Notes under the pieces: model-generated
Database searches by the model: none
What the model was told of the DNA's origin: nothing
Seen by the model: the letters and a program-made list of their open reading frames with translations, nothing else
In this document: positions 5,002 to 5,613 of the stretch, in pieces
Position numbering within the stretch: the stretch's first letter is position 1
Layout: each line of letters begins with the position of its first letter
Program-made: the position numbers and the translations under genes
Source of the DNA: Candidatus Dormiibacterota bacterium
GTDB taxonomy: Bacteria; Chloroflexota; Dormibacteria; UBA8260; Bog-877
DNA length: 5,613 nucleotides
Assembly (NCBI GenBank): GCA_003133485.1
Contig: PKXR01000208.1
Span: forward strand, 1,416 to 7,028
Direction: 5' to 3'

Positions 5002-5586
5002 GTGGAAGGTACGGCCCGCAGGCTCGCCCCACCCCAGCCGCTAAGGGTGGTCAGAGGACCAGTCGCGTCCCGTCCCCAGGCCGCTGCGCTCAGCAGCTTC
5101 GAGGCGCTGTTCGAGGCTGAATACGCGTCGGTAGTGAGGGTCGCCGCTCGAGTTCTGCAGGAGCGGTCGGCCGCTGAGGACGTCGCCCAGGAGGTCTTCC
5201 TGGACTTCCACCTCCGCTATCCCAAGGGCCACCAGACCGCTGCCGGGTGGCTCCGACTGGCCGCGGCCCATCTGGCGCTGAACCGGATCCGCGGCGATCG
5301 ACGCCGCTCTCGGCGCGAATTGGGGATGGGGGAAGAGCACTTCACTCATGAGACGCCTGAGGCGGTGGCCCTGGCCAGCGAAACCCGCCATGAGGTGCAG
5401 GAGGCGTTGGGGCGACTCAAGCGCCGCCACGCGGCGCTCTTGGCGTTGCGGTACAGCGGACTCTCCTACGCCGAGGTCGCCACCGCACTCTCGATTCCGG
5501 TGAGCCAGGTGGGGGTGCGCCTCCGGCGCGCTGAGGCGGCTCTACGCAAGGAGGTTGATCGTGATCAAATTGCTCCATCCAGCTGA
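5002..5586 (+). CDS. ECF-type RNA polymerase sigma factor
   Basis: Extracytoplasmic-function sigma factors redirect RNA polymerase to stress or envelope promoters. The 194 residues contain the two domains of the group. Region 2 is at about 33-104, with the core-binding AAEDVAQEVFLDFHLR segment at 57-72 and the -10-recognising GWLRLAAAHLALNRIRGDRRR at 82-102. Region 4 is at about 130-184, with the helix-turn-helix LSYAEVATALSIPVSQVGVRLRRAEAAL at 154-181 that contacts the -35. An acidic linker joins them. There is no SnoaL-like C-terminal extension, so it is not a classical ECF41 protein. The first 30 residues are basic and Pro-rich, beyond the usual short N-terminus. GTG 5002 has AAGG four bases upstream; GTG 5047 is a later alternative that keeps both domains. 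The next gene starts 26 bases before its end, the arrangement usual for a sigma factor and its anti-sigma factor. Confidence 0.92.
   Translation: MEGTARRLAPPQPLRVVRGPVASRPQAAALSSFEALFEAEYASVVRVAARVLQERSAAEDVAQEVFLDFHLRYPKGHQTAAGWLRLAAAHLALNRIRGDRRRSRRELGMGEEHFTHETPEAVALASETRHEVQEALGRLKRRHAALLALRYSGLSYAEVATALSIPVSQVGVRLRRAEAALRKEVDRDQIAPSS
5548..5554 (+). promoter_or_regulatory. Ribosome binding site for the gene overlapping the sigma factor
   Basis: AAGGAGG sits inside the last codons of the sigma gene, 6 bases before GTG 5561. It is a perfect Shine-Dalgarno sequence at ideal spacing and is the main evidence that a new gene starts there. Confidence 0.75.
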
Positions 5587-5613
5587 AGGACAGCTGCGGC
5601 GGATCGTCGACGA
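5561..5613 (+). CDS. N-terminus of a probable anti-sigma factor (truncated by window end)
   Basis: Seventeen full codons are visible, reading VIKLLHPAEGQLRRIVD, in a different frame from the sigma gene and overlapping its last 26 bases. The pattern of a His-containing start followed by EGQLRR.VD resembles the beginning of zinc-finger (zf-HC2-type) anti-sigma factors, where a short helix precedes the HxxxCxxC motif. None of the Cys ligands is in the window, so the identity rests on the overlap with a sigma gene, the strong ribosome binding site and this short resemblance. It would hold the sigma factor inactive at the membrane until a signal arrives. Confidence 0.55.
   Translation, partial: MIKLLHPAEGQLRRIVD

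Noticed and set aside
1..5613. GTCGAC present at both ends of the window, considered as flanking direct repeats
   Set aside because: Only about 7-8 bases are shared, both copies lie in coding sequence, and nothing between them looks like a mobile element.

Overview
This is a GC-rich window from a bacterial chromosome. GTG and other non-ATG starts are common, and every supported gene is on the plus strand. The FurA-type regulator closely resembles the mycobacterial/streptomycete FurA-CatR group. Actinomycetota, or a neighbouring high-GC soil lineage such as Candidatus Dormibacterota, is therefore the best guess. This is an inference from protein style and base composition, with no marker gene to confirm it. 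I see no tRNA, rRNA, CRISPR array, transposase or attachment site.

Layout. (1) 1-252 is the C-terminal end of a single-pass membrane protein, followed by a small hairpin. (2) 253-336 is a promoter/operator region with a TATACT -10 box and repeated GTGTC half-sites. It drives an oxidative-stress operon made of a FurA/CatR-type repressor (337-798) and a monofunctional haem catalase (815-2329). (3) A GC-rich hairpin and a new promoter precede a GalU-like nucleotidyltransferase (2426-3298). (4) After a 147-bp spacer holding another TATACT box comes a cluster of three: an unrecognised 101-residue protein (3446-3751), a PHP-domain phosphoesterase (about 3769-4533) and a small anchored protein with a Ser/Thr/Pro/Ala-rich outer tail (4540-4899). 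(5) The window ends with an ECF-type sigma factor (5002-5586). The next gene starts inside its last codons (5561 onwards) and looks like the N-terminus of a zinc-finger anti-sigma factor, but only 17 full codons are visible.

How the parts fit. The regulator-catalase pair is a self-contained peroxide-response unit: FurA senses metal or peroxide, represses its own promoter and so controls the catalase downstream. The GalU-like enzyme would supply a nucleotide sugar for envelope polysaccharide. The final pair looks like a sigma/anti-sigma switch. No obvious pathway links these blocks.

Points most worth a second look. The PHP enzyme's first metal-binding motif lies upstream of every ATG, GTG or TTG in its frame. 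Several genes have a -10 box so close to the start codon that their mRNAs should be leaderless or nearly so. The GalU-like enzyme has an atypical C-terminal motif. I found no convincing wholly new multi-gene system.
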